A stretch of 64,000 nt of DNA. Origin: CAVRQM01 sp963822705 (GTDB taxonomy: Bacteria; Pseudomonadota; Alphaproteobacteria; Acetobacterales; Acetobacteraceae). Each line of letters begins with the position of its first letter. The stretch's first letter is position 1. Below, one piece after another: positions 7,561 through 17,058 of the stretch. The position numbers and the translations under genes are program-made. The DNA lies in NCBI GenBank assembly GCA_963822705.1, contig CAWGIX010000010.1, forward strand, positions 310,001 to 374,000, given 5' to 3'. The notes beneath the pieces were generated by a model. The model made no database searches and had not been told where the DNA came from. It saw only the letters and a list, made by a program, of their open reading frames with translations.

Positions 7561-8823
7561 TCAGCGTGGCACTTGCGCGGCGCTGGCCGACACACCCGCC
7601 CCGTTGCCCAAGGCGACGATTCGGTTTCCGTACGGATTTCTCAGCCACGCGTCGAACACGGTGCGCGGCGACAGCCTGGCTCCGGGAAACGAAAAGCTCC
7701 TGATGAATACGTTTGTGTCAGCGAGCAGCAGGTGGAGATAGAGGTTCGGCGCATACACGGAATAGGCCGCGGCAGTCCCGGCCCCCATCAGCTTCTTAGC
7801 CATTTCCGTGCCGAATGCCGTGGCATACTCAGCCTGCGTCGATCCCGGATCGTGCGGAAGCCGGCACTTGCCGTACTCCCGGGGACAAAGCTCGCGGCTG
7901 ACCTGCATTGTGTCGAGTTGCGACTCCGCGACAAAGCTCGGCAGGTCGATATAGCCCTTGTGCATCACAATGGACGAATTGTAGCACTGAATGTGCTGCC
8001 GCTCGGTTTGCGCGTCGGCGTCGCATTTCGCGTCGCCGCGGCCGTGCCAGAGGGCGATGGCCGAGCGAAAGAAGTTGTGGAAAGCATTGGGCATGTCCGG
8101 GTAGATGTAGGGAGCCGCGGCGTTCGGATCGTATTGTCCGATGTCCAGCGTGAAGCCGGCATCGCTGACGAAGCGCACGTCCTGTGCTGGCGGCAACACC
8201 GGCAGGATGTCGTTCACGGTCACGGTAATGCCGAGGCCGCCCGCGGAATCGCCGCCAAGCAGGATCTGCGTGGCATTCGCAAATCCGAGGGGGAGTTCGC
8301 GCAGCGAGGCGATGGCGGCCACCGCGATCCGCCGTCCCTGGAAATCCCAAGTCGTGGGATCGGTGGCGCTGAATGCACGCGCTGATGTGTAATTGCCCGA
8401 CCAGTCGTCGCTGGAGCAGTAGTGAACCATTACCGTGTTGGCATTGTAGAGAATGGGGTTGATTGCGGCGATCGGCGATAGCACGCCCCCGCCGTTCCCT
8501 GCGGTGAAGCCATTGGAGGTGATCAGCCCAGCCGAGCCGCCCGACTGCGCGCGCATCGCGCACGACGTCCGGTCGGTGCATTCGCCGCCGCCCTGCAGCC
8601 AGATGACCCAGCGGCTGAGGCCGCTCCCGCTGCCCGGTCGCACCCAGAACGCCGGCTGCGTGCCGTCATTGCACAAGGCCGCGGAATCGATCTTGGAATC
8701 GATGTAGCATGCTGTCGTACCGAAAAGGCTAGGCGTGCCGCATGACACGGCGGCGCGCGCTTCGCTCAACGCAGCGGACGCTAGCGTCGCCGCGAGCGGC
8801 AGCAGCAATTTCCACACCCTCAT
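7561..8823 (-). CDS. Secreted pectinacetylesterase-family (PAE/Notum-type) hydrolase
   Basis: 420 residues from ATG 8823, chosen because GGGAGG sits just upstream and the signal peptide MRVWKLLLPLAATLASAALS follows (cleavage near ARA-AVSCG). The family landmarks are present: WVIWLQGGGECTDRTSC (oxyanion region), LLGGDSAGG (nucleophile elbow, Ser of GDSAG) and FVSDAGF (the aspartate region). Pectinacetylesterases remove acetyl groups from homogalacturonan, while the animal member Notum is a carboxylesterase of palmitoleate. Bacterial members are known but uncharacterised in this lineage. Many Cys point to periplasmic disulfides. It likely helps the bacterium use plant material. No neighbouring pectinase is visible. 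Confidence 0.85.
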   Translation of the reverse strand: MRVWKLLLPLAATLASAALSEARAAVSCGTPSLFGTTACYIDSKIDSAALCNDGTQPAFWVRPGSGSGLSRWVIWLQGGGECTDRTSCAMRAQSGGSAGLITSNGFTAGNGGGVLSPIAAINPILYNANTVMVHYCSSDDWSGNYTSARAFSATDPTTWDFQGRRIAVAAIASLRELPLGFANATQILLGGDSAGGLGITVTVNDILPVLPPAQDVRFVSDAGFTLDIGQYDPNAAAPYIYPDMPNAFHNFFRSAIALWHGRGDAKCDADAQTERQHIQCYNSSIVMHKGYIDLPSFVAESQLDTMQVSRELCPREYGKCRLPHDPGSTQAEYATAFGTEMAKKLMGAGTAAAYSVYAPNLYLHLLLADTNVFIRSFSFPGARLSPRTVFDAWLRNPYGNRIVALGNGAGVSASAAQVPR

Positions 8824-9115
8824 GAGTGAACCTCCCTCGAGAATTGCCGGCAGCATATCATCGGCGGCATGCGCTGAGGAGTCGCTGGCGATGTGGATTC
8901 GTCATCGGTACCGGGGCGTGTGACTTCCCTGCGGTCGAGGTCGCAGCATACCCCGATGTGCGGCATGTCCGCGCCCCCGCGCTCGCGGTCAATCGTTCAG
9001 TGACGTTGCCCGATATGATCGGGGTTCATTTCACCCGAGGAATGCGGCAGCGAAGATGCTTGGGCCAGAACGTAACGAGAGCCAAGGGCGGCGCCCCGGG
9101 GCTGAGCGCAGGCAA

Positions 9116-9568
9116 TCAGGCGCACGCGGCCACCCAGGCGGCGGCCACCGCCTGCATTCCGATACGGTCGGGGTCGCCGAACCGGGCCGGGACCGGGCTG
9201 TCCACGTCCAGCACGCCCAGCAGGTCGCCGCCGCGCAATAGCGGCACGACGATCTCGCTGCGCGATGCCACGTCGCAGGCGATATGTCCGGGGAACGCGT
9301 CCACGTCGTCCACCACCAAGGTTTCGCGGCGCGATGCGGCCGCACCGCAGACGCCCTGATGCAGGCCGATGCGCACGCAGGCCGGCTTGCCCTGGAACGG
9401 CCCCACCACCAAGCCGCCGTCGCGCAAGAAATAGAAGCCGGCCCAGTTCAGGTCCGGGACGTGCTGCCAGACCGCCGCCGCGGCGTTGGCCGCATTGGCG
9501 ACCGGATCGCGCTCGCCCTCGAACAAGCCCGAAAGCTCGCGCAGCAAGTCGTCATAGGGAGGCTGCAT
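9116..9568 (-). CDS. msrC: Free methionine-(R)-sulfoxide reductase (fRMsr), GAF domain
   Basis: 150 residues, a single GAF domain, cytosolic. It reduces free methionine-(R)-sulfoxide using thioredoxin. The three functional cysteines are at residues 64, 74 and 98 (GKPACV, QGVCGA, GHIACD), with the same spacing (10 and 24) as Cys84/94/118 of the E. coli enzyme. The context DVDAFPGHIACD and ASRSEIVVPL is diagnostic. The start is ATG 9568 (MQPPYDD); a longer frame exists upstream but would run into the divergent molybdopterin gene. An oxidative-stress repair role is well supported by motif. Confidence 0.93.
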   Translation of the reverse strand: MQPPYDDLLRELSGLFEGERDPVANAANAAAAVWQHVPDLNWAGFYFLRDGGLVVGPFQGKPACVRIGLHQGVCGAAASRRETLVVDDVDAFPGHIACDVASRSEIVVPLLRGGDLLGVLDVDSPVPARFGDPDRIGMQAVAAAWVAACA

Positions 9569-9635
9569 GACCGCGGGTGTTGCACCGGCGCTGCGCGGGT
9601 GGCAAGCCAGGGCAGAACTGCGCCAGGGTTTTGCC

Positions 9636-11721
9636 ATGCCGGACATCCGAGCCAGCGCCTGCCCGCACGACTGCCCGTCCACCTGCGCGCTGGAGATCGA
9701 GGTACTGGGGCCGGACCGCATCGGCGCCGTGCGCGGTGCGGAGAACAACAGCTACACCGCAGGCGTGATCTGCGCCAAGGTTTCTCGTTACGCCGAGCGG
9801 GTGCATCACCCGGATCGCGTGCTGCACCCGTTGCTGCGCACCGGTCCGAAAGGCTCCGGACAATTTCGCCCGATCGGCTGGGACGAGGCGCTGGACCGCG
9901 TCGCCCACGCTTTTGTCGAGGCCGCGGCGCGGCACGGCACGGAGGCGGTCTGGCCCTATTACTACGCCGGCACGATGGGTCTGGTGCAGCGCGACGGCAT
10001 CAACCGGCTGCGGCATGCGATGCGCTACTCGCGCCAGCGCACCACCATCTGCTCGATGATCTGCGAGGCGGGCTGGAAGGCCGGAGTTGGCCGCGTCACC
10101 GGCCCGGATCCGCGCGAAATGGCGCAGAGCGACCTGATCGTGATGTGGGGCGGCAACCCCGTGTCCACCCAGGTCAACGTCATGACCCACGTTGCTCGCG
10201 CTCGCAAGACGCGGGGGGCGAAATTCGTGGTTGTGGATCCGTATCGCAACGGCACCGCGCAGGTGGCGGACACGCACCTGATGCTGCGCCCCGGCAGCGA
10301 CGGCGCGCTGGCCTGCGCGGTGATGCACGTGGCGTTCCGCGACGGGTTTGCCGATCGGGATTACATGGCGCGCTACGCCGACGATCCGGCGGGGCTCGAA
10401 GCGCATCTTGCGCCGCGCACGCCGGAATGGGCGGCCGCGATCACCGGGCTGCCGGTGGGGGAAATCGAGCAGTTCGCCCGCCTCTACTGCACCACCCAGC
10501 GGACGTATATCCGTTGCGGCTACGGATTTTCGCGCAGCCGCAACGGCGCCACGGCGCTGCATGCCGTGAGCTGCCTGCCCACGGTCACCGGCGCCTGGCA
10601 GCATCTTGGGCGGCGGGGCGTTCTGGAGCAACGACGACATCTATCACCTCGACCGCACCCTGATCCGCGGCGACGATATGAAAGACGAGACGGTTCGCGA
10701 GATCGACATGAGCCGCATCGGCGCGGCGCTCACCGGCGAGGCACGCGCGTTGTCCGGCGGGCCGCCGGTCACGGCCATGCTGATCCAGAACACCAACCCG
10801 GTGACGGTCGCCCCGAACAGCAATCTGGTTCGCCGCGGCTTTTCCCGCGACGACTTATTCGTAGCGGTGCACGAGCATTTCCTCACCGAGACCGCCCGCA
10901 TGGCCGATATCGTGCTACCGGCAACCATGTTCGTGGAACATGACGACATTTATAAGGCCGGCGGTCACGGCCATCTTCAACTCGGCCCGAAACTGATCGA
11001 GCCGCCGGGCGAGTGCCGCTCTAACCACGAAGTCATTTGCGCGCTGGCGCAGCGTCTGGGCGCCGAGCACGCCGGGTTCTCCATGACGGCACTGGAAATG
11101 ATCGACGCGACGCTGAAGGCCTCGGGCTGGCCGGGTGCCGGAAGTCTAGCCGAGCAGCGCTGGATCGACGCGCAGGGCAGTTTTGCCGACAGTCATTTTC
11201 TGAACGGCTTTGCGCACCCCGACGGTAAATTCCGTTTCTCTCCGGACTGGGCCGCACTTGGTCCATACCACCATTTTATGCCGCAAATGCCCGACCAGTG
11301 GGGCGTGACGGATGGCGCCGACGCAACGCACCCGTTCCGTCTGGTCACGGCGCCGGCGCGCCAGTTCCTGAACACCAGCTTCACGGAAAATCCTGCCGGA
11401 CGGCGGCGCGAGCGCCGGCCCACCGCGCTGATCCACCCCGACGATGCGGCCTATCTCGGGATCGCGGACGGCGCCCTGCTCCGGCTCGGCAACGCGCGCG
11501 GGGAAGTGATGCTGCATGCAAAGCTGTTCGACGGCGTGCAGCGCGGCGTGGTGATCACGGAAAGCGTCTGGCCGGGTGCCGATTTTCCGGGCGGCGTCGG
11601 GATCAACGCGCTAACCAGCGACGAGCCCGCCGCGCCGGCCGGGGGTGCCGTGTTTCACGACACCGCAGTCTGGGTCCGCGCCGAGGCTTTGGCAATGCCG
11701 CTGCCGATCGCGGCGGAGTGA
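9636..11721 (+). pseudogene. Molybdopterin oxidoreductase (DMSO-reductase superfamily), one-base frameshift
   Basis: About 695 residues in total. The N-terminal [4Fe-4S] site is ACPHDCPSTC with the fourth Cys in AGVICAKV. The region with MWGGNPVSTQ and FVVVDPYRNG binds the molybdopterin guanine dinucleotide, and the C-terminal half has IQNTNPVTVAPNSN, FLTETARMADIVLPATMFVE and the terminal cofactor-binding domain with NTSFTE. At about 10608 one extra G in GGGCGGCGGGGCG breaks the frame between GAWQHLG and GGGAFWSNDD. Both halves are otherwise clean. The exact substrate (formate-like, sulfoxide or N-oxide) cannot be read from the motifs. No electron-transfer subunit or cofactor chaperone gene is adjacent. 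The stop abuts that of the convergent thiolase (shared TGATCA). Confidence 0.88.
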
Positions 11722-12889
11722 TCAGACAAGCTGCAGCGCCACCGCGGTCGCTTCGCCGCCGCCGATGCACAGCGAAGCGATCCCGCGCCGCGCCCCGCGT
11801 GCCTGCATGGCGTGCAGCAAGGTCACGATGATGCGCGCTCCCGACGCGCCGATCGGGTGACCCAACGCGCACGCGCCGCCGTTCACGTTTACCGCGTCGT
11901 GCGGCAGACCCAGTTCGCGCAGCGCCACCATGGCCACCATCGCGAACGCCTCGTTGATTTCCCACAGCTCCACGTCTGAGGCGCGCCAGCCGAGCTTTGC
12001 CAGCAGCCGCTCGATCGCTCCCACCGGTGCGGTGGTAAAGAGTCCCGGCTCCTGAGCGTAGCCGGCATGTCCGGCGATCACCGCGAGCGGTTTTGCGCCC
12101 CGCTGTTTCGCATCCGAGGCGCGCATCAAAACCAGTGCAGCGGCACCGTCGGAAATCGACGACGCGTTGGCCGCGGTAATCGTGCCGTCCGGACGGAACG
12201 CCGGTTTCAGTTTCGGGATTTTGGCCGCGTCCGCCTTTTGCGGCAGCTCGTCCTGCGTCACCTCGGTCTTGGCAGTCAGTACCGGCACGATTTCCGCCGC
12301 AAACGCTCCGTTGCTGGCCGCATGCTTCGCCCGCTGCAAGGACTCCGTTGCGTACGCGTCCTGCTCAGCGCGCGTAAACTGGTACGCGGTCGCGGTGTCC
12401 TCGGCGAAACTGCCCATGAGTTGGCCAGAGTTCGGCGTCCTCGAGTCCGTCGAGGAACATATGATCCTTTACCTCGCCGTGCCCCAGCCGCATGCCGCCA
12501 CGCGCTTTCGGCAACAAATATGGCGCGTTAGTCATCGACTCCATGCCGCCCGCCACCACGCACGACACCGAGCCGGCGACGATCGCGTCATGCGCCAGCA
12601 TCACGGCTTTCATCCCCGAGCCGCAGACTTTGGAAATGGTGGTGCAGGGCACCGCGTCCAAAATGCCGGCGCCGCGCGCCGCCTGCCGCGCCGGGGCCTG
12701 GCCCACGCCGGCGGACAGCACGTTGCCCATGAAAACCTCGTCCACCGCCTCGCCCGGCAGCCCCGAGCGGGCAACGGCGGCATCGATCGCAAGCGCGCCC
12801 AGGCGGGTGGCGGCCAGCGACGACAGTGCGCCCTGGAACGCCCCGATCGGGGTGCGGGCGGCGGAGACGATCACAACCGGGTCCTGCAT
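11722..12889 (-). pseudogene. Acetyl-CoA C-acetyltransferase (thiolase), one-base frameshift
   Basis: Thiolase II joining two acetyl-CoA to acetoacetyl-CoA, or cleaving it, in polyhydroxyalkanoate, ketone-body or fatty acid metabolism. It starts at ATG 12889 (MQDPVVIVSAARTPIG). The acylated nucleophile is Cys89 (SKVCGSGMKA), the conserved His is in GGACALGHPIGASGARI, and the second catalytic Cys is in SLCIGGGEATA. INEAFAMV is also present. At about 12425 the frame changes by one inserted base (GLEDAELW in frame 1, MGSFAEDTA in frame 2); all catalytic residues survive on one side or the other. Without the indel the length is about 389, exactly normal. No phaB or phaC is nearby. Confidence 0.9.
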
Positions 12890-12918
12890 GCTGTAAATTC
12901 CCGCGCTGCCGGTTGTTG

Positions 12919-13713
12919 TCACGGCGATCCGTCTTGCGCGCTCTGCATCCTGAACGCGTCCGGCGAAATCCGGAAATCGCTGCGGAACGGGTTGTCCAGC
13001 GACACGATCAGCACGATCACCATCGCCCCGGAGGCGCTGAGTGCGGCGGTCATCAACAGGTGCAGCGCATAGCTGCGCGCGCCCAGCAGCGAACTGAACA
13101 GGACCAGCAGCCCGCCTCCCACAAGCAACACCGCCCAGACCAGAGGCGGCACAATCGGCTCGACCGCCAACAGCCTGCCCTGGCGAGCGTCGCTCAAGTT
13201 GCCAGCTCCGCGAGAAACTGTCCTTGGACCGCGGTTTCCCCCGGGGTGTCGGGCCGGAACCCGCCGATCTGGCGATGCAGATCGCCCAGCCAGTGTTCCG
13301 CATCCTCGCTGACGTGGCCGCGCGTTTGCGCCGGCCATTCCACCTCGACCACTGTTTTGACGTACCCGCTCAGCGATGCCCGCAGCATATCGCCCGTCGC
13401 CGGAGGGCAGCGCGAGCGACAGCCGGCGCAGTTCGGCCACGGCCCCAGCTTCGTCGAAGGTCGCAGCGCGGGCTTTGTTGAAACCTTCCCACGTGAGCAT
13501 GGCAACGAACGCCAGCAGCACCGCGTAGGTCACGCCGATGATGGAAAAAATCGCCGTCACCGACACGTTGTGCTGGGTGCGAAACGCCACCGGCAGCATC
13601 GCGTGCAGCACCGCCTGCAGAATCATGCCGGCCAGCACGATCAGCCCCACGATCGCGAGCCCGGAGAGCCAGGTCGGGTAATCGTAGACCACCTCGGCGC
13701 TCATCATCATCAT
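12919..13713 (-). CDS. DUF4239 (bestrophin-like) membrane protein, central part read out of frame
   Basis: 264 codons. The N-terminus has two membrane helices (SGLAIVGLIVLAGMILQAVL and FSIIGVTYAVLLAFVAML, the latter followed by WEGFNKA) and the C-terminus two more (VWAVLLVGGGLLVLFSS, TAALSASGAMVIVLIVSL, ending with LDNPFR). This four-helix outline is DUF4239. Codons about 108-173 read as a basic, low-complexity stretch, while the neighbouring frame over 13195-13390 gives sensible protein (LRASLSGYVKTVVEVEWPAQ, WLGDLHRQIGGFRP). So an insertion near 13390 and a deletion near 13195 cancel out. Overlaps the gamma-glutamyltransferase stop by 4 bases. Function unknown. Confidence 0.75.
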   Translation of the reverse strand: MMMMSAEVVYDYPTWLSGLAIVGLIVLAGMILQAVLHAMLPVAFRTQHNVSVTAIFSIIGVTYAVLLAFVAMLTWEGFNKARAATFDEAGAVAELRRLSLALPSGDGRYAAGIAERVRQNSGRGGMAGANARPRQRGCGTLAGRSASPDRRVPARHPGGNRGPRTVSRGAGNLSDARQGRLLAVEPIVPPLVWAVLLVGGGLLVLFSSLLGARSYALHLLMTAALSASGAMVIVLIVSLDNPFRSDFRISPDAFRMQSAQDGSP

Positions 13714-15245
13714 TGCGCCAGTGCTGCCGACCAGGGAGAAAAGACATCGGCCACCCCGAAACGGATGCCGCGCGGGTCCGCCACAACCAGACTCGGCGCG
13801 GCAAAGAAGTTCGGGGTCACCATCGGCTCGACCACCTCCAGCGGCGCCTCTGCGGCCAGCGCCGCCAAGACATCGGGGGACAGGCGGTGGTCGGCCAGCA
13901 CGCGGTCGGGGCTGGACACGTCGATCCGCGGCAAGGCCGCCGCATCCTCCGGGTGCATGCCGAAATCAATCACGAACATGAACAGTTGCAGCACCGCCGA
14001 CAGGATTTTTCGGCCGCCGGACCCCCCCGCCGCCAGCACCGGCGCGTCGTCGTGGCGCAGCAGCAGCGGCAGCATGTTGGTCAGCGGGCGCGCGCCCGGA
14101 GAAATGCTGTTTGCCCGGCCGGGCCTGGGGTCGAACCACATCACGCCGTTGTTTATCAGCACGCCGGTCTCGGGCAGCACCATGCGACTGCCGAACGAGG
14201 ATAGCAGCGTGGTGGTCAGCGACACCATGCCGCCCTCGGCATCGACCACGCAGATATGCGACGTGCTGCCGTCGGCGCCCAGTCGCCCGAGCTGCGCGCG
14301 GCGCACCGCGCGGGAGAGCGCGACATACCAGCGGGCATCCGGCGTCTGGGCCGTGGGCAAGCGCTCCATCTCCTCCAGCACCTGCATCATCGCCGGCCCC
14401 GCCGTGCGCTCGCCCGGCACTTGCAGATAGCGCCCGCGCCAGGGCAGTTCATGCGCTGCGGTCACCTCGGTGCGATAACGGCGCAGATCGTCGCGTGACA
14501 GCACGCCGCCGCGGGTGGTGGTATCGAGTGCCAGTGAGTCGGCGATTTCGCCGGCATAAAAGTCGCCGAGGCCCATCCGGGCCAGCCGCTCCAGCGTGTC
14601 GGCGAGGCCGCCGAGCGGCAGGTACTCCAGCGGCCACGCATTGGGCCGCGCCGATCCGTCCGGCACGTACAGTCGGGCCGATGCCGGGTAGTGGCGCAGG
14701 ATGGACGCCTGCTGCAGGATTCTGAGCGCGGCATACCAGTCGTTCGGCACCCCGCGCCGCGCCAAGATGATGGCGGGCGCCAGCAGTTCCGGCATCGGCA
14801 GCCGGCCCCACCGCGCGTGCATCTCGGCATATCCGGCGACCGCGCTGGGCACGCAAAAACTGAGCGGGCCGTGCACGTTGCGGTCGCCCTCCACCTCGGG
14901 CCAGCCAAACAGGTCGCCGCCCGGGCGGCCGGTGAGCGGGAACGCGCCCGCATCGAGTTTTTGCGGCGCCACCGGGCCGAAATCGACCACGCTCGCCCGC
15001 TTTTCGCCGGCCGGCTGGACCACCGCAAAACCCACCCCGCCCAGCCCGGAATTCCACGGTTCGACCGCCGGCAGCGCGAACGCGGTCGCCACCGCCGCGT
15101 CCACCGCGTTGCCGCCGGCCTGCAGGGCCGCGATTCCAGCCTGCGCGGCCTCGCGGGCCTGCGCCACGACGACGCCCTGCCGGCCCCGCGCGGCCCGCTT
15201 GGTCACGACCCAGTTCTGCGCGAGATGCGGCGGCGCATCGTTCAT
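13710..15245 (-). CDS. Gamma-glutamyltransferase family protein
   Basis: 511 residues. The Ntn-hydrolase family self-cleaves at a threonine, here Thr328 in GSTSHICVVD, to make alpha and beta chains. Other family marks are AALQAGGNAVDAAVATAFAL, EPWNSGLGGVGF, PLTNMLPLLL and AAGGSGGRKILSAVLQ. These enzymes transfer or hydrolyse gamma-glutamyl groups (glutathione). The linker just before the nucleophile is much shorter than in E. coli Ggt, and no signal peptide is visible, so it belongs to the shorter, possibly cytosolic, subgroup often found next to amidohydrolases. It is divergent from the hydantoinase at 15310, which may share its control region. The ATG at 15245 was chosen because the longer frame overlaps that divergent gene. 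Confidence 0.9.
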   Translation of the reverse strand: MNDAPPHLAQNWVVTKRAARGRQGVVVAQAREAAQAGIAALQAGGNAVDAAVATAFALPAVEPWNSGLGGVGFAVVQPAGEKRASVVDFGPVAPQKLDAGAFPLTGRPGGDLFGWPEVEGDRNVHGPLSFCVPSAVAGYAEMHARWGRLPMPELLAPAIILARRGVPNDWYAALRILQQASILRHYPASARLYVPDGSARPNAWPLEYLPLGGLADTLERLARMGLGDFYAGEIADSLALDTTTRGGVLSRDDLRRYRTEVTAAHELPWRGRYLQVPGERTAGPAMMQVLEEMERLPTAQTPDARWYVALSRAVRRAQLGRLGADGSTSHICVVDAEGGMVSLTTTLLSSFGSRMVLPETGVLINNGVMWFDPRPGRANSISPGARPLTNMLPLLLRHDDAPVLAAGGSGGRKILSAVLQLFMFVIDFGMHPEDAAALPRIDVSSPDRVLADHRLSPDVLAALAAEAPLEVVEPMVTPNFFAAPSLVVADPRGIRFGVADVFSPWSAALAQ

Positions 15246-15309
15246 GCCGCAGCTTGCGCATTCCCCTGCGGCAGCCGCAACATTCGCCAAGCGACGGGCG
15301 GGGGCGGAT

Positions 15310-16752
15310 ATGGCGGACTTCGATCTGGTTGTGCGTGGCGGCACGGTCGTGACCGGGGCCGATACGATGCGCGCCGATGTGGGAATCCGCGCCGGCCGGA
15401 TCGCCGCGATCGCGGACTCGCTCGACGGGGCCGAGGTGCTGGACGCCGGCGGTCTGCTGGTGCTGCCGGGCGGGGTCGATACGCACTGCCACATCGAGCA
15501 GCTCCAGGCCGGCGGCGGCGCCGACGAGGAGACCTGGGAGACGGGCAGCCGCTCGTGCCTGGTTGGCGGCACCACCTCGGTGGTCACGTTCTCCACCCAG
15601 TTCAAGGGCGGCGACATTCTTGGACCGCTGGCCGAGTACCGGCGCCGGGCGGAAAAATCGATGGTGGACTATTCGTTCCACCAGATTATCGCCGATGCTT
15701 CTGACGACGTAATCTGGAAACAGATTCCGGAAGTGGTTGCATCCGGCGTGCGCAGCCTCAAAGTCTTTTTGACGTACGAGCCGCTGCACCTGGACGACCG
15801 GGCGTTCCTGCGCGTGCTGGCCGCGGCGCGGCGCGCCGGCGCGCTGGTGACGGTGCACTGCGAGAACTATCACGCGATCAACTGGCGCACCGAGGCGCTG
15901 CTGGCCGCCGGCCACACCGCACCCAAATTCCATGCCTGGAGTCGGCCGGCGGTGGTGGAGCGGGAAGCCACGCAGCGCGCGGTGGCGTTGGCGGAACTGG
16001 TGGATCAGCCGATCCAGGTTTTTCACGTATCGTGTGCCGAGGTAGCGGCGGTGATCGGTGATGCGCAGCGTCGGGGTTTGAAGGTGTGGGGCGAGACCTG
16101 CCCGCAGTATTTCGCGCTGACCGCGCAACACATGGACCGTCCCGGTTTCGAGGGTGCGAAATTCATGTGCAGCCCGGCGCCGCGCGGGGAACGCGACCAT
16201 GCCGAAATGTGGGATGTGGTGCGCACGGGCGTGCTGGACGTGATCAGTTCCGACCACAGCGGCTGGTCGTTTGGGGGTTCTCGAGGCAAGCGGGTAAACG
16301 GCGACAACGCGAATTTCCGCGACATCCCGAACGGCGTGCCGGGACTGGCGGCGCGGCTGCCGATCATCTTTTCCGAAGGCGTGGCGAAGGGGCGGATCGA
16401 TCTGAACACGTTTGTGCGGCTGGTCGCCAGCAACCCGGCGCGGCTGTTTGGGTTGCGCGGCAAAGGCAGCATCGCTGTGGGATATGACGCGGACCTCGTG
16501 CTGTGGGATGCTTCGCGCAAGACCACGCTGAGCAACGCGACGATGCAGCACATCATAGACTACACGCCGTATGAGGGACTGGAGGTGACCGGCTGGCCGG
16601 TAGCGACGGTGCTGCGCGGGCGTGTGGCGATGCGCGACGGACGTGTGCAGGCCGAGCCGGGCAACGGCCAATTCTTGCGGCGGGCGCCGTACGACTTAAT
16701 CAAGCCTCGGGGCGTTCTGCCGGACGGTTTTGACGCCAGCGCCTATGCCTGA
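15310..16752 (+). CDS. Dihydropyrimidinase / D-hydantoinase (cyclic amidohydrolase)
   Basis: 480 residues, a zinc amidohydrolase that opens dihydropyrimidine or hydantoin rings. The metal ligands are all visible: DTHCHIEQ (two His), the carbamylated lysine in SLKVFLTYE, ALVTVHCENYH, QVFHVSC, and the aspartate in ISSDHSGW. ASNPARLFGL and GYDADLVLWD are the usual C-terminal marks. The start is ATG 15310, 64 bases from the divergent gamma-glutamyltransferase. A sugar/nucleoside-type ABC importer follows on the same strand after about 300 bases, so uptake and degradation of a nucleobase-like compound is possible but only inferred. Confidence 0.93.
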   Translation: MADFDLVVRGGTVVTGADTMRADVGIRAGRIAAIADSLDGAEVLDAGGLLVLPGGVDTHCHIEQLQAGGGADEETWETGSRSCLVGGTTSVVTFSTQFKGGDILGPLAEYRRRAEKSMVDYSFHQIIADASDDVIWKQIPEVVASGVRSLKVFLTYEPLHLDDRAFLRVLAAARRAGALVTVHCENYHAINWRTEALLAAGHTAPKFHAWSRPAVVEREATQRAVALAELVDQPIQVFHVSCAEVAAVIGDAQRRGLKVWGETCPQYFALTAQHMDRPGFEGAKFMCSPAPRGERDHAEMWDVVRTGVLDVISSDHSGWSFGGSRGKRVNGDNANFRDIPNGVPGLAARLPIIFSEGVAKGRIDLNTFVRLVASNPARLFGLRGKGSIAVGYDADLVLWDASRKTTLSNATMQHIIDYTPYEGLEVTGWPVATVLRGRVAMRDGRVQAEPGNGQFLRRAPYDLIKPRGVLPDGFDASAYA

Positions 16753-17058
16753 TCGGGGTGCGAGCGCTGCGGGAGGGCCGCTGACACCCGGCCGGCCCTG
16801 AGGCGAGCAAGCTTGGGACCAGGCACCCCCGCCAGCGGGGGAAAGGATGCATGCAGTGCTTTTCCCTCTGTCGGGCCTGGGGTGCCAGAGCTTCGGCGTC
16901 GTTCTGGTGAGTAGTCCGAGCCGGGCAGCGCACCGCACCTCGATCTTGACCCGTCGCTTCGGGGGTAGACTATTCTGGCAGGGCCCACGCGGAGAAAAAC
17001 CCGCCGGGCAGGAGGATGCGGCGATGGCAACGGGGTTTTTCAGGCACGCCGGGCCGGA
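16753..17058 (+). other. 306-base gap before the ABC importer, with a hairpin
   Basis: No credible gene. At 16826-16841 CCCCCG-CCAG-CGGGGG forms a perfect 6-base stem with a 4-base loop, without a T-run, and could end the hydantoinase transcript weakly. A TTGACC box at 16946-16951 resembles a -35 element, but the matching -10 is poor. An upstream start for the ABC ATPase may lie at the end of this gap. Confidence 0.4.

Noticed and set aside
14449..16671. 740-codon open frame on the minus strand
   Set aside because: It shadows the hydantoinase and the reverse frame of the gamma-glutamyltransferase, both of which have clear motifs.
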